From Dactylosporangium aurantiacum (lineage in GTDB: Bacteria > Actinomycetota > Actinomycetes > Mycobacteriales > Micromonosporaceae): a DNA stretch of 64,000 nt. The stretch's first letter is position 1; every line of letters begins with the position of its first letter. The stretch lies in contig NZ_JNYJ01000054.1 in the NCBI RefSeq assembly GCF_000716715.1, positions 62,001 through 126,000 of the forward strand. The letters are read 5' to 3'. The position numbers and the translations under genes were made by a program. The notes under the pieces were generated by a model. That model made no database searches. It was not told the DNA's origin and was given only the letters and a program-made list of their open reading frames with translations. Positions 45,813 through 54,570 of this stretch are shown here, piece by piece.

Positions 45813-48128
45813 ATGAAGCTCTCCAGATGGTTCGCGCTCGCCCTCGCGCCGTTGCTGGCCACCGCCGGCACGGTGATCGCCACGTCGACGCCCGCGAGCG
45901 CCTGGACCCCCAAGACACCCCCGATGACCACCCCGTGGACCAACTCGGTGTCCACCACGAACCCGCTGCCGGAGTACCCCCGCCCGCAGCTGACCCGCAC
46001 CGACTGGCTCAACCTCAACGGCATCTGGGACTTCGCGGTCACCGGCAGCGGCCAGACCACCCCGCCCGCCACGTTCGGCGAGCAGATCCGCGTGCCCTAC
46101 CCCGTCGAGTCCGCCCTGTCGGGCATCCAGCGCAAGGTCACCGAGAACGACCGGCTCTGGTACCGCCGCACCTTCACCGTCCCGTCGGGCTGGGCGGGCC
46201 GCCGGGTCCAGCTCAACTTCGGCGCCGTGGACTGGCAGAGCACTGTGTGGGTGAACGGCACCCAGGCCGGCGCCGTCCACAGTGGAGGCTACGACGCCTT
46301 CACGTACGACATCACCGCGCTGCTCAACGGCGGCACCAACACCATCGTCGTCGGGGTCTACGACCCCACGGACGCCGGCACCCAGGCGGTCGGCAAGCAG
46401 CGCCGCAACGACGTGCTCCCGCACGCGGGCGGCGGCATCTTCTACACCGGCGCCTCCGGCATCTGGCAGACCGTCTGGCTGGAGCCGACCCCGGCGGCCA
46501 GGGTCACCCGGGTGGACCTGGTGCCGAACCTGTCCAACAACACGCTGTCGGTCACCGTGCACGGCGCCGGGCTGTCCGGGCACACCGTGACCGCGACCGT
46601 GCTCAGCGGCACCACCCAGGTCGGCACCGCCAACGGCGGCACCGGCACCGCGTTCAGCGTCCCGGTGCCCAACGCGCACCGCTGGTCGCCCAGCGACCCG
46701 TTCCTGTACACCGTCCGGATCGACCTCAAGAGCGGCTCGACGGTCGTGGACTCCGTCGGCAGCTACGCCGGCATGCGCTCGATCTCGGTCGGCAGCGTCA
46801 ACGGCAAGCTGCGCATCCTGCTCAACGGCCAGTTCGTCTTCCAGTCCGGCACCCTGGACCAGGGCTACTGGCCCGACGGCATCTACACCGCGCCGACCGA
46901 CGCCGCCCTGCGCTCCGACCTGCAGGCACACAAGGACCTCGGCTTCAACATGGTCCGCAAGCACATCAAGGTCGAGCCGCAGCGCTGGTTCTACCACGCC
47001 GACCAGCTCGGCCTGCTGGTGTGGCAGGACATGCCCGCCATGCCGACCGGCAAGAACCCGACCACCGCCGCGCGCACCCAGTGGGAGGCGGAGTACGACC
47101 GCATCATCGACCAGCACCGCAGCTCGCCGTCGCTGGTCATGTGGGTCGACCAGAACGAGGGCTGGGGCCAGTACGACCAGGCCCGCATCGCCAGCGAGGT
47201 CAAGGCCTACGACCCGTCCCGCCTGGTGAACAACATGAGCGGGGTCAACTGCTGCGGCTCCGTCGACGGCGGCAACGGCGACGTGATCGACAACCACATC
47301 TACGTCGGTCCCGGCTCCACCCTGCCGACCGCGACCCGGGCCGCGGTCCTGGGCGAGTTCGGCGGCCTCGGCCTGCGCGTGGCGGGCCACGAGTGGTCGC
47401 CGGGCAACGGCTTCAGCTACGAGGACCAGGCCAGCGCCGCGGCGCTCAACAACCGCCTCGTCGGCCTGTACGACCAGATCCGCACCGGCGGCATGCCGGC
47501 CGGGCTGTCCGCGTCGGTCTACACCGAGATCACCGACGTGGAGAACGAGAGCAACGGCCTGCTCACCTACGACCGGCAGGTGGTGAAGGTCGACGCGGCC
47601 CGGGTCAGGGCCGCGAACCAGGCACTGATCAGCGCCTCGACCAACCCGCCGCCGCCGGCGACCCTGCCCACCAACGTGTACCGCTCGTTCCGGGTCGTCA
47701 CGCCGTGCTGCACCACCCGGTACATCCGGCACCAGGACAGCCTCGGCTACACAGAGGTCGTCGACGCGAACAGCAGCACGCTGCTCAAGCAGGACGCGAC
47801 CTGGCGGATCGTGCCGGGCCTGGCCGACGCGTCGTGCTACTCCTTCGAGTCGCGCAACTACCCCGGCCATTACCTGCGGCACCAGGCGTACCGGGTGCGC
47901 AAGGACCCCAACGACAACTCGGCGCTGTTCAAGGCCGACGCCACCTGGTGCGCCCAGCAGGGCACCGGCGGGGTGCGGCTGACCGCCTGGAACTTCCCCG
48001 GCCAGTACCTGCGGCACCGCAACGCGGAGCTGTGGCTGGCCACCCCGGGCGGCCCGAACGCGTGGGACGCGCCCGCGTCGTTCACCGAGGACACCACCTG
48101 GTCCGTGGAGAGCCCCTGGGCCCCGTAG
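45813..48128 (+). CDS. Secreted glycoside hydrolase family 2 enzyme with AbfB-like domain
   Basis: 771 residues: signal peptide to about residue 30, GH2 jelly-roll (WLNLNGIWDFAV, RLWYRRTFTVP), an immunoglobulin-like domain, and the GH2 barrel with candidate acid/base E449 (DQNEGWG) and nucleophile E515 (LGEFGG). The C-terminal ~140 residues with repeated RYIRHQDS / GHYLRHQAY / GQYLRHRN motifs match AbfB (CBM42) arabinose-binding domains. The substrate may be a beta-galactoside, mannoside or glucuronide of plant polysaccharide. GAGGAG precedes the ATG. Confidence 0.92.
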   Translation: MKLSRWFALALAPLLATAGTVIATSTPASAWTPKTPPMTTPWTNSVSTTNPLPEYPRPQLTRTDWLNLNGIWDFAVTGSGQTTPPATFGEQIRVPYPVESALSGIQRKVTENDRLWYRRTFTVPSGWAGRRVQLNFGAVDWQSTVWVNGTQAGAVHSGGYDAFTYDITALLNGGTNTIVVGVYDPTDAGTQAVGKQRRNDVLPHAGGGIFYTGASGIWQTVWLEPTPAARVTRVDLVPNLSNNTLSVTVHGAGLSGHTVTATVLSGTTQVGTANGGTGTAFSVPVPNAHRWSPSDPFLYTVRIDLKSGSTVVDSVGSYAGMRSISVGSVNGKLRILLNGQFVFQSGTLDQGYWPDGIYTAPTDAALRSDLQAHKDLGFNMVRKHIKVEPQRWFYHADQLGLLVWQDMPAMPTGKNPTTAARTQWEAEYDRIIDQHRSSPSLVMWVDQNEGWGQYDQARIASEVKAYDPSRLVNNMSGVNCCGSVDGGNGDVIDNHIYVGPGSTLPTATRAAVLGEFGGLGLRVAGHEWSPGNGFSYEDQASAAALNNRLVGLYDQIRTGGMPAGLSASVYTEITDVENESNGLLTYDRQVVKVDAARVRAANQALISASTNPPPPATLPTNVYRSFRVVTPCCTTRYIRHQDSLGYTEVVDANSSTLLKQDATWRIVPGLADASCYSFESRNYPGHYLRHQAYRVRKDPNDNSALFKADATWCAQQGTGGVRLTAWNFPGQYLRHRNAELWLATPGGPNAWDAPASFTEDTTWSVESPWAP

Positions 48129-48136
48129 CGCCTCGC

Positions 48137-48163
48137 AGGGGGTGCTCCGGTGGAGCACCCCCT
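48137..48163. terminator. Bidirectional terminator between GH2 and ABC permease genes
   Basis: AGGGGGTGCTCC (48137-48148) pairs perfectly with GGAGCACCCCCT (48152-48163), 3-nt loop, between two convergent stops (48128 and 48174). Confidence 0.9.
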
Positions 48164-48173
48164 GTGGTTCGGC

Positions 48174-49511
48174 TCAGGCCCTCATGACGGTGGCGATCGG
48201 GATGCGGGCCGCCCGGATGGCCGGGATGAGGCCGCCGAGCAGGCCCGCCACCAGGCCGGCGATGACCCCGGCGACGCCCGCCTGCCAGGGGAACGTCATG
48301 TCCTGCAGCTGCGGTACCCGCGAGCCGAGCAGCCCGGCGCCGACGTCGAGCGCGACCACCGCCAGACCGATCGCGGCCGCGGCGGTGAGCAGCCCGGTGA
48401 GCAGCGTCTCGGCCAGCACGATCCCGGCCAGCAGCGAGCGGGGTGTGCCGACGGCCCGCCGCAGCGCGAACTCCTCGACCCGCTCGCCGACGGTGGCGAG
48501 GCCGACGTTGAGGATGCCGGCGGCGCCGATCAGCAGGACCAGGGCCGCCATGCCGAGGAAGATCCAGCGCATGATCGCCAGCTCGCCGGCGATGTTCTTG
48601 CGGGCGTTGACGGTCTCGACGTGCAGCATGTCGGCGGGCACCCCGAGCGCGGTGAGCTTGCGCATCACCAGCGCCTCGGTCTCCCCGGCGGACGGCGCGA
48701 ACATGAGCTGCAGGCCGGGGCCGTACATCTGGTTCGCGGTGGTCCTGGGCATCCAGTTGCGCATCTCGTCGACCCGGACGTACGCGGTCGGCTGGGAGTT
48801 GCCGTCGTCGATGACGCCGACGATGCGGGGCGTCGGGTTGGCGGTGGCGCCCTCGACGCGCATCTCGGCCGGGATCCGGTAGCGGCTGAAGCCCTTGGCC
48901 GCCTCCTTGTTCAGCACCAGCCGCGGCGAGTAGGACGGCTCGCCGCCGAAGTCGAGCCAGTCGCCGGCGACCGGGCGGAACGGGCGGAACTGCCGCACGT
49001 CGCCGGTGAGCCCCTGCAGGACCAGCTCGATCGCCTGGCCCTTCGGCTGCGCCGCCGCCTCGTTCTGCACCGGGCGGCAGCCGCCGGTCACCGGGTCGCA
49101 GTACATCTCCATGGCCGGGCCGTAGTAGCCGCCGTCGTTGTTGTCGAACGGCGCCGCGCCCTGGTTGATCGGCAGGACGTTCGGCTCGCCGATGATCGCC
49201 TGGTACTGCATCATGCCGACCGCGCCCGGCCTGCCGGCGACGCTGGTGAGCGCGGCGTCCATCGCGTCGGCCATCGGCGGCACGTACATCTGGCGGGTGC
49301 CGTCCTTGCCGACGTGCAGCTCGAGGTCGGCCAGGCGCAGCGTGTTGGCCGTCTCCGCGACCGCCTGCACGGTGACGACCGCGAGGACGCCCAGGAACAG
49401 GCTGATCATCGACAGGAAGGTGCGCAGCTTGCGCGAGCGGATGCCCTGCCCGCCGATGATGAGCGCCGACCGGAGCCGGCCGGAGAGCCGGAACACCCGC
49501 GGCCCGGTCAT
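48174..49511 (-). CDS. ABC transporter permease, MacB/FtsX-type
   Basis: 445 residues: N-terminal helix (FLSMISLFLGVLAVVTVQAVA), a large extracellular domain with two nearby cysteines (MYCDPVTGGCRPV), then three C-terminal helices with VGERVEEFALRRAVGTPRSLLAG. Last gene of the adaptor-ATPase-permease operon. Its ATG and RBS (GGAGG, 7 nt upstream) lie inside a copy of the REP-like element. Confidence 0.92.
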   Translation of the reverse strand: MTGPRVFRLSGRLRSALIIGGQGIRSRKLRTFLSMISLFLGVLAVVTVQAVAETANTLRLADLELHVGKDGTRQMYVPPMADAMDAALTSVAGRPGAVGMMQYQAIIGEPNVLPINQGAAPFDNNDGGYYGPAMEMYCDPVTGGCRPVQNEAAAQPKGQAIELVLQGLTGDVRQFRPFRPVAGDWLDFGGEPSYSPRLVLNKEAAKGFSRYRIPAEMRVEGATANPTPRIVGVIDDGNSQPTAYVRVDEMRNWMPRTTANQMYGPGLQLMFAPSAGETEALVMRKLTALGVPADMLHVETVNARKNIAGELAIMRWIFLGMAALVLLIGAAGILNVGLATVGERVEEFALRRAVGTPRSLLAGIVLAETLLTGLLTAAAAIGLAVVALDVGAGLLGSRVPQLQDMTFPWQAGVAGVIAGLVAGLLGGLIPAIRAARIPIATVMRA

Positions 49512-49653
49512 GCCGCCACCTCCGCTGCGCTCCGGCGCCGCCCTGACCTCGAAACTGCGCCCATGATGACCAGCTCCTCGCTCCGCTGCGGGCCGGTCAT
49601 GCCGCCACCTCCGCTGCGCTCCGGCGCCGCCCTGACCTCGAAACTGCGCCCAT
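49505..49653 (-). repeat. REP-like dispersed element, copies B and C in tandem
   Basis: On the minus strand the ~55-bp unit ATGGGCGCAGTTTCGAGGTC...GGCGGCATGACCGG occurs twice, at 49653-49598 and 49564-49509, joined by a segment with a GAGCGAGGAG core. The same structure with more differences forms copy A at 45545-45638. Copy B supplies the last 18 codons and stop of the ATPase gene; copy C supplies the RBS and start of the permease. Confidence 0.88.
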
Positions 49654-50268
49654 GACGTGCGTGACGAGGATCAGGCCGCAGCCGCGGTCGGTGGCGGCGC
49701 GCATCACCTCGATGACGAGGTTGCCGGTCTCGGTGTCCAGCGCGCCGGTGGGCTCGTCGGCCAGCAGCAGGCTCGGGCTGCGCACGAGGGCCCTGGCGAC
49801 CGCGACCCGCTGCTGCTCGCCGCCGGAGAGCTTCGCGGGGCGGTGCTTGGCCAGGTGCGCGATGCCGACCTGGTCGAGGGCGTCCAGCACGCGGGTGCGG
49901 CGGTGCCGGCGCGGCAGCCAGCCCTGCCCGTTGACCAGGGCCATCGCCACGTTCTGCGCGGCGGTGAGGTGCTTGAGCAGGAAGAAGCGCTGGAAGACGA
50001 AGCCGAACTCGGCGCTGCGCAGGGCGGCCGCCCGGCGTTCGGGGATGCGGGCCAGGTCGCGGCCGCCCATCAGGTACTGCCCCTCGTCGGGCCGGTCGAA
50101 CAGCCCGATGAGGCTCAGCAGGGTGCTCTTGCCGGAGCCGGACCGGCCGAGGATCGCCACGCTCTCGCCGCGGCCGACGGTGAGGTCGACGCCGGCGAGG
50201 ATCACCCGGGGCTCCTGCTGTCCCTTGAGCGTCTTGGTGATGCCCCGCATCTCGATGAGCGGGCTCAC
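49597..50268 (-). CDS. ABC transporter ATP-binding protein with repeat-derived C-terminus
   Basis: 223 residues: Walker A GRSGSGKST, Q-loop FVFQRF, signature [14 protein letters not shown], Walker [13 protein letters not shown] and H-loop LVTH are all intact. After the H-loop the usual ~20 residues (pattern ...ADRVVxLRDGxI) are missing; instead MGAVSRSGRRRSAAEVAA is read from the REP-like repeat. The GTG start overlaps the adaptor stop by 4 nt. Activity is likely retained because all motifs precede the change, but dimer contacts may differ. Confidence 0.93.
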   Translation of the reverse strand: MSPLIEMRGITKTLKGQQEPRVILAGVDLTVGRGESVAILGRSGSGKSTLLSLIGLFDRPDEGQYLMGGRDLARIPERRAAALRSAEFGFVFQRFFLLKHLTAAQNVAMALVNGQGWLPRRHRRTRVLDALDQVGIAHLAKHRPAKLSGGEQQRVAVARALVRSPSLLLADEPTGALDTETGNLVIEVMRAATDRGCGLILVTHVMGAVSRSGRRRSAAEVAA

Positions 50269-51239
50269 TTGCTGAACCCCGGCATCGGCTCGTTGTTCTT
50301 GGCGGCGGGCAGGTTCGGCCCCGGGACGGCGATGGTCTCGTCGCCGGTGAGACCGCTCTTGATCTCGATGACCTTGCCGTCGCTGAGGCCGAGCGTGACC
50401 TCGCGGGTCTCCCGCGTCTGGTCGGCCTTGACGACGTCGACCTTACCCTTGCCCTGCGACCCGGCGACCGCCTCGACCGGCAGCACGAGGGCGCCGGTGA
50501 CGCGGGCGGTGATCACCTCGACGGTCGCGGCGGCGCCGTTGATCGCCTTGACGTCGGCCGGCGGGACGCACACCAGCCGCATGCCGGTCGGCTCCGACGG
50601 TTGCTGCTGCTGGCCGACGACCTTCGGCGGGGGCGCGGCCGAGGCCGACGGGTTGGGCTGCGGCGTCACCGGCTCCGGGATCGTGCCGGCCGGCAGGGCG
50701 GCCAGCGTGCCCAGCACCGTGCACGGGAACGGTCCGGGGCCGCTCTTGATCTGAGCCTGCACCGACTCGAGCTTGTCCGAGATCTGGTACGCCTGGGATC
50801 CGTCGATGTCCGCGACGACGCCGTACCCGGCCTGCTTGGCCGACACGACCGGCATGCCGGCGGTCACCTTGGACCGGTCGTCGACGAGCCGGCCGCTGAA
50901 GACGGCGCCGGCCGGCACCTCGATCGGCGTGGCCTTGCCGCCGACCCAGACATTGGCGACCTTGATCGGTTTGGTCGGCGTGCCCGTGGCGGTCTTCACG
51001 TCGAGGTAGCGGATCTCGCCGTCGACCGGGGCGACCAGGCCGAAGGTGGGGCCGAGCTGGACCTTGCCGCTGAGGCTCACCTTGTTGGTCAGATCCTGGC
51101 GGGTGGGCTTCACCGTCGTCATCGTGACGCCCCGGTCGGCGAGACCGGGCGTGCTCACCCCCTCCGCGCCCGATGCCGTGCAAGCTCCCAGCGCACTCAC
51201 GGCACCGGCGGCGGCCACCGCGAAAAGGATTCGTCGCAC
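50265..51239 (-). CDS. Lipoprotein-type HlyD-like adaptor of an ABC exporter
   Basis: 324 residues: signal and lipobox LGAC, beta-barrel/lipoyl-like strands (SLSGKVQLGPTFGLVAPVDGEIRYLDV), a Pro/Gln-rich insertion (~215-235) and a C-terminal adaptor domain (VLPVEAVAGSQGKG). First gene of adaptor-ATPase-permease on the minus strand; substrate unknown. GTG start with only a weak RBS. Confidence 0.88.
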   Translation of the reverse strand: MRRILFAVAAAGAVSALGACTASGAEGVSTPGLADRGVTMTTVKPTRQDLTNKVSLSGKVQLGPTFGLVAPVDGEIRYLDVKTATGTPTKPIKVANVWVGGKATPIEVPAGAVFSGRLVDDRSKVTAGMPVVSAKQAGYGVVADIDGSQAYQISDKLESVQAQIKSGPGPFPCTVLGTLAALPAGTIPEPVTPQPNPSASAAPPPKVVGQQQQPSEPTGMRLVCVPPADVKAINGAAATVEVITARVTGALVLPVEAVAGSQGKGKVDVVKADQTRETREVTLGLSDGKVIEIKSGLTGDETIAVPGPNLPAAKNNEPMPGFSK

Positions 51240-51416
51240 CCGGGTTCACCCCCAGCAAGGATCGAAGTCCGGCAAAGGGTAACGGCCATCCGGGTGAGGT
51301 GATGCCCCGTCATGCATTTCATCCGGGGTGAGGAATGTACTGAATACGACAGCGTTTCGATGCAACCCCCGGCACAGTACAACCAGCAGCATCGACCAAT
51401 ATCGATTGGAGCGCTG

Positions 51417-52484
51417 ATGCGCAGACGCCTGCTCGCCGTCGCCACCGCCATGGTGACGGCAGCCCTCCTCCTCACCTCCGCCCCCGCGCAGGCCGCCACC
51501 CCCGACCGCTGGGGCTTCGCGTACGTGAAGGACCCCACCGTCACGGTGTGGAACACGCTGCCCACCACGTACCAGTGGGGCAGCTGGAAGACGTTCGCGC
51601 CGGCCGCCTGGGCCGACGGGATCAAGGTGGCCACCGGCCGCTACCTGGTGCGGTTCCCGCAGATCGGGGTCGCCTCCGCCAGGGGCATCCCGCACGTCAC
51701 CGCGGTCGCCGCCGACGGCCGCTTCTGCGAGGCCGTGCGCTGGAACATCTCCGGCGTCGACGAGGTCGTCGACGTGCAGTGCTTCAAGCCCGGCGGGGTG
51801 CCGGCCGACACGCCGTTCACGGTGCTGTGGACGCTGAGCTCCGGTGTGGTGCCCGCGGCCAACGCGTACGCGTCCGTGCAGGTGACCTCGCCGGGCGCGA
51901 TCGTGCAGCAGTACAACTCCACGGGGGGCCCGGTCACCGTGGCGCCGTCGTCGCCCGGGTACTACACGGTGCGCTTCACGGGCGTCGGCGGGGCCGGCGT
52001 CCAGGCCGGCGACATCCAGGTGACCGCGGTGCAGCCCAACGCGCAGGCGCGCCGGTGCAAGGTGGCCCGCTGGGTCTGGTCCGGCACCGACGTCACCGCG
52101 CTCGTCGCCTGCTACAACCCGCTCACCGGCGCGCTCATGGACTCCGAGTTCGTCGCCTCGTTCCACCGGCAGCGGGCGGTCACCGCGAACGTGCCGGCCT
52201 ACTTCGGCTACGTCGCCAACGCGTTCACCGGGCAGACGAACTTCAACAGCGTCTACGGCTTCGGCGCCAACTCGATCGGCGGCATGATGATCAAATATCC
52301 GGACCTGCACCAGAAGGAGACGCACTCGCAGGTGACCGCCTACGGCGACACGTCGAACTACTGCGGCCTGGAGCAGCTGTGGAGCGACGTGGGCGGCACC
52401 GCCCTGGTCACGATCGCCTGCTTCACCAACGCCGGGGCGCCGGTGGCCGACCGGTACCTGTCGACGTTCACCTCACGCATCTGA
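51417..52484 (+). CDS. Secreted protein with three internal repeats
   Basis: 355 residues: signal peptide (LLAVATAMVTAALLLTSAPAQA) and three repeats of about 95 residues, each containing a VRF/GYxG strand, a Cys near AVRW/KVARW/LEQLW and a second Cys in VQCF/VACY/IACF about 17 residues later, so one disulphide per repeat is likely. ATG 51417 has GGAG 5 nt upstream; a longer in-frame start at 51312 lacks support. Family not recognised. It faces the protease gene in a convergent pair. Confidence 0.75.
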   Translation: MRRRLLAVATAMVTAALLLTSAPAQAATPDRWGFAYVKDPTVTVWNTLPTTYQWGSWKTFAPAAWADGIKVATGRYLVRFPQIGVASARGIPHVTAVAADGRFCEAVRWNISGVDEVVDVQCFKPGGVPADTPFTVLWTLSSGVVPAANAYASVQVTSPGAIVQQYNSTGGPVTVAPSSPGYYTVRFTGVGGAGVQAGDIQVTAVQPNAQARRCKVARWVWSGTDVTALVACYNPLTGALMDSEFVASFHRQRAVTANVPAYFGYVANAFTGQTNFNSVYGFGANSIGGMMIKYPDLHQKETHSQVTAYGDTSNYCGLEQLWSDVGGTALVTIACFTNAGAPVADRYLSTFTSRI

Positions 52485-52533
52485 GACGGTCGGGAGGGGC
52501 CACCCCCGTGGGCGGCCCCTCCCTCCCGGTGCG

Positions 52534-54438
52534 TCAGACCTTGTAGGTGAAGATCGACGCGGGGGCGGCGGCGCTGACGCCCCCCTTGGTGATGACCTGG
52601 AGCTGCACCGTGCCGGGCGCGCGCGGCGGCAGGTACACCTTGAGCCGGCTCTCCGACAGCTTGACGAAGGAGACGACCGCGCCGTTGGAGGTGACCCGCT
52701 CGGCCGTGCCGAAGTTGGTCCCGGAGATCTCCACCGTCGTCCACGACCTGGTCCCGCCGGTCGCCGGCGTCACCGCGGCGACGGTCGGCGGCGGGGGCGC
52801 CACGTAGGTGAACGGCGCGGCGGTGCCCTCCACGACCCCGCCGACGGTGGTGATCTTCACCGTCACCTGGCCGGCGGCGTGCACCGGCATCGTGACCCGC
52901 AGCTGGGTGTCGGAGACGCGCTGGTACAGGGTGCTCACGTCGCCGACGCGCACCGCGGTGACGCCGCTGAGGTTGGTGCCGGTCACGATCACCGGGGTCG
53001 TCGTGTACGTCGGACCGCTGGTGACGCTGAGCGAGGCGATGGTCGGCGCGGGCGGGTTGACGATCGCGAGCTTGTCCGCGGCGACGGTCGCGCTGGTCCC
53101 CGACGGCGTCACCACCGTCACGTCGTAGATGCCCACGGTCAGCTTCGGCACCGTGAACGCGATCGACGTCGGCGACAGCACCTTCACGTTGGTCGCGGCG
53201 TTGGCGCCGATGCGCACGGCGGTGGCCCCGTCGAGGTTCGTGCCGGTGAGGCCCAGCACGTCGCCGCCGAGCACGGACGCGCTCGCGGCGCTGAGGCCGG
53301 CCACGACGGGCGGCGGCGGCTGGTACAGGAACCGCGCCTGCGAGTTCAGCGTGCTCGCCCCGGCGGCGTTGACGACGGTCACGTCGACGGACCCCCTGGC
53401 GTGCGGCGGCGTCGTGGCGACCAGCGTGGTGACCCCGTTCGTCTCCACCTTGCGGAACTGGGCGGTGGCGTCGCCGAACCTCACCGCCGTGGCGGTGCTC
53501 AGGTTGCCGCCGGTGATGGTGACCTCCGTGCCGCCGGCGACCGGGCCGCGCACCTGCGACAGGGTCGACACCGACGGGCGCGACACCGGGACGGTGGACG
53601 GTGTGAGCATGCCGCCGACGGTGTAGGCGGCCGAGACGTTCGCGTTGACGAACGCCCACGACAGGTGCGCGTCGCCGGCCACGCCCCACGAGGTGCCCCA
53701 CTGGTTGCGGATCCACAGGCCCTCGGCGTCGTACGCGTAGGCGGTCACCATGTGCCCGCCGAGGTTGACCCCGCTGGTCGTCTTGTAGAGGGTGTTGCCG
53801 GTCAGGTACATGAAGTCCTTGAAGACCGGGATGCCGACGGCGACCGGCGACCCGGCGACGATCGCCTCCTGCAGCGCCCGCTGGCCGGCCGCGCCCTGAC
53901 CGGCGCCGGTCCACAGCGTCGCCCACTTGGAGATCTTGTAGTTGCGCGCGTTGGCGACCTCCGACGCGGTCGGCGGGACCGTGTAGTTGGTCGTGCCCTG
54001 CACGTAGTCGTCCTGGGTGTCCACCCCGTTGGCGGCGGCCTCGGTCAGCGCCTTCTCCGGCACCAGCCCGGCGTTCGGCGCGCCACCCTTCTGCACCGCG
54101 CGCATGTACAGGTACAGCGGCGCGTACGGCGCACCGGCGGCGCTGTCCCGCTGCGCGTAGTAGCCCATGATCGAGTGCGCGATCGTCCAGGCCACGCACG
54201 AGCCGATCTGCCCCTGGTCGCCGACGGCGGGCAGGTTGAGCTTGAGGCTGGCAGTCTCCGGCAAGGCGGCGGACACACCGACCTTCGGCCGGACGTCCTG
54301 CCTGGTCGTGGGTGCGGTGAACCCCCCGGCGACGTGCGGCAGCGCGGCGGCCGCCGGGGCCGCCTGGCTCACCGCCACCAGGCCGCCCCCGGCCACCATC
54401 AGCAGGCTCAACGCGAGGCTTCGTGCTTTCGGGCGCAT
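52534..54438 (-). CDS. Secreted papain-like cysteine protease with four IPT/TIG domains
   Basis: 634 residues: signal peptide (SLALSLLMVAGGGLVAVSQAAPAAA), then a C1A-like peptidase with oxyanion Gln75, Cys81 (GDQGQIGSCVAW), His229 (LGGHMVTAYAYD) and Asn245 (RNQWGTSWG). From ~285 four IPT/TIG immunoglobulin-like domains follow (GGTEVTITGGNLS, LGGDVLGLTGTNLDG, TTTPVIVTGTNLSG, SWTTVEISGTNFG), usual in extracellular proteins. It likely cleaves external substrates; the TIG domains may bind polysaccharide or cell surfaces. Confidence 0.9.
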   Translation of the reverse strand: MRPKARSLALSLLMVAGGGLVAVSQAAPAAAALPHVAGGFTAPTTRQDVRPKVGVSAALPETASLKLNLPAVGDQGQIGSCVAWTIAHSIMGYYAQRDSAAGAPYAPLYLYMRAVQKGGAPNAGLVPEKALTEAAANGVDTQDDYVQGTTNYTVPPTASEVANARNYKISKWATLWTGAGQGAAGQRALQEAIVAGSPVAVGIPVFKDFMYLTGNTLYKTTSGVNLGGHMVTAYAYDAEGLWIRNQWGTSWGVAGDAHLSWAFVNANVSAAYTVGGMLTPSTVPVSRPSVSTLSQVRGPVAGGTEVTITGGNLSTATAVRFGDATAQFRKVETNGVTTLVATTPPHARGSVDVTVVNAAGASTLNSQARFLYQPPPPVVAGLSAASASVLGGDVLGLTGTNLDGATAVRIGANAATNVKVLSPTSIAFTVPKLTVGIYDVTVVTPSGTSATVAADKLAIVNPPAPTIASLSVTSGPTYTTTPVIVTGTNLSGVTAVRVGDVSTLYQRVSDTQLRVTMPVHAAGQVTVKITTVGGVVEGTAAPFTYVAPPPPTVAAVTPATGGTRSWTTVEISGTNFGTAERVTSNGAVVSFVKLSESRLKVYLPPRAPGTVQLQVITKGGVSAAAPASIFTYKV

Positions 54439-54570
54439 CCGTGCTCCTCAGGCTTGGTGACCGCGACGTGCCTGCCATCGACGCCGCGGGGAGCCGGCTG
54501 AGCCGTTGCCCGCAACACCACCCGGGCGGTGTCCACCGGTCGGGGGACATCCGCACTAGGCTCCGGGATC

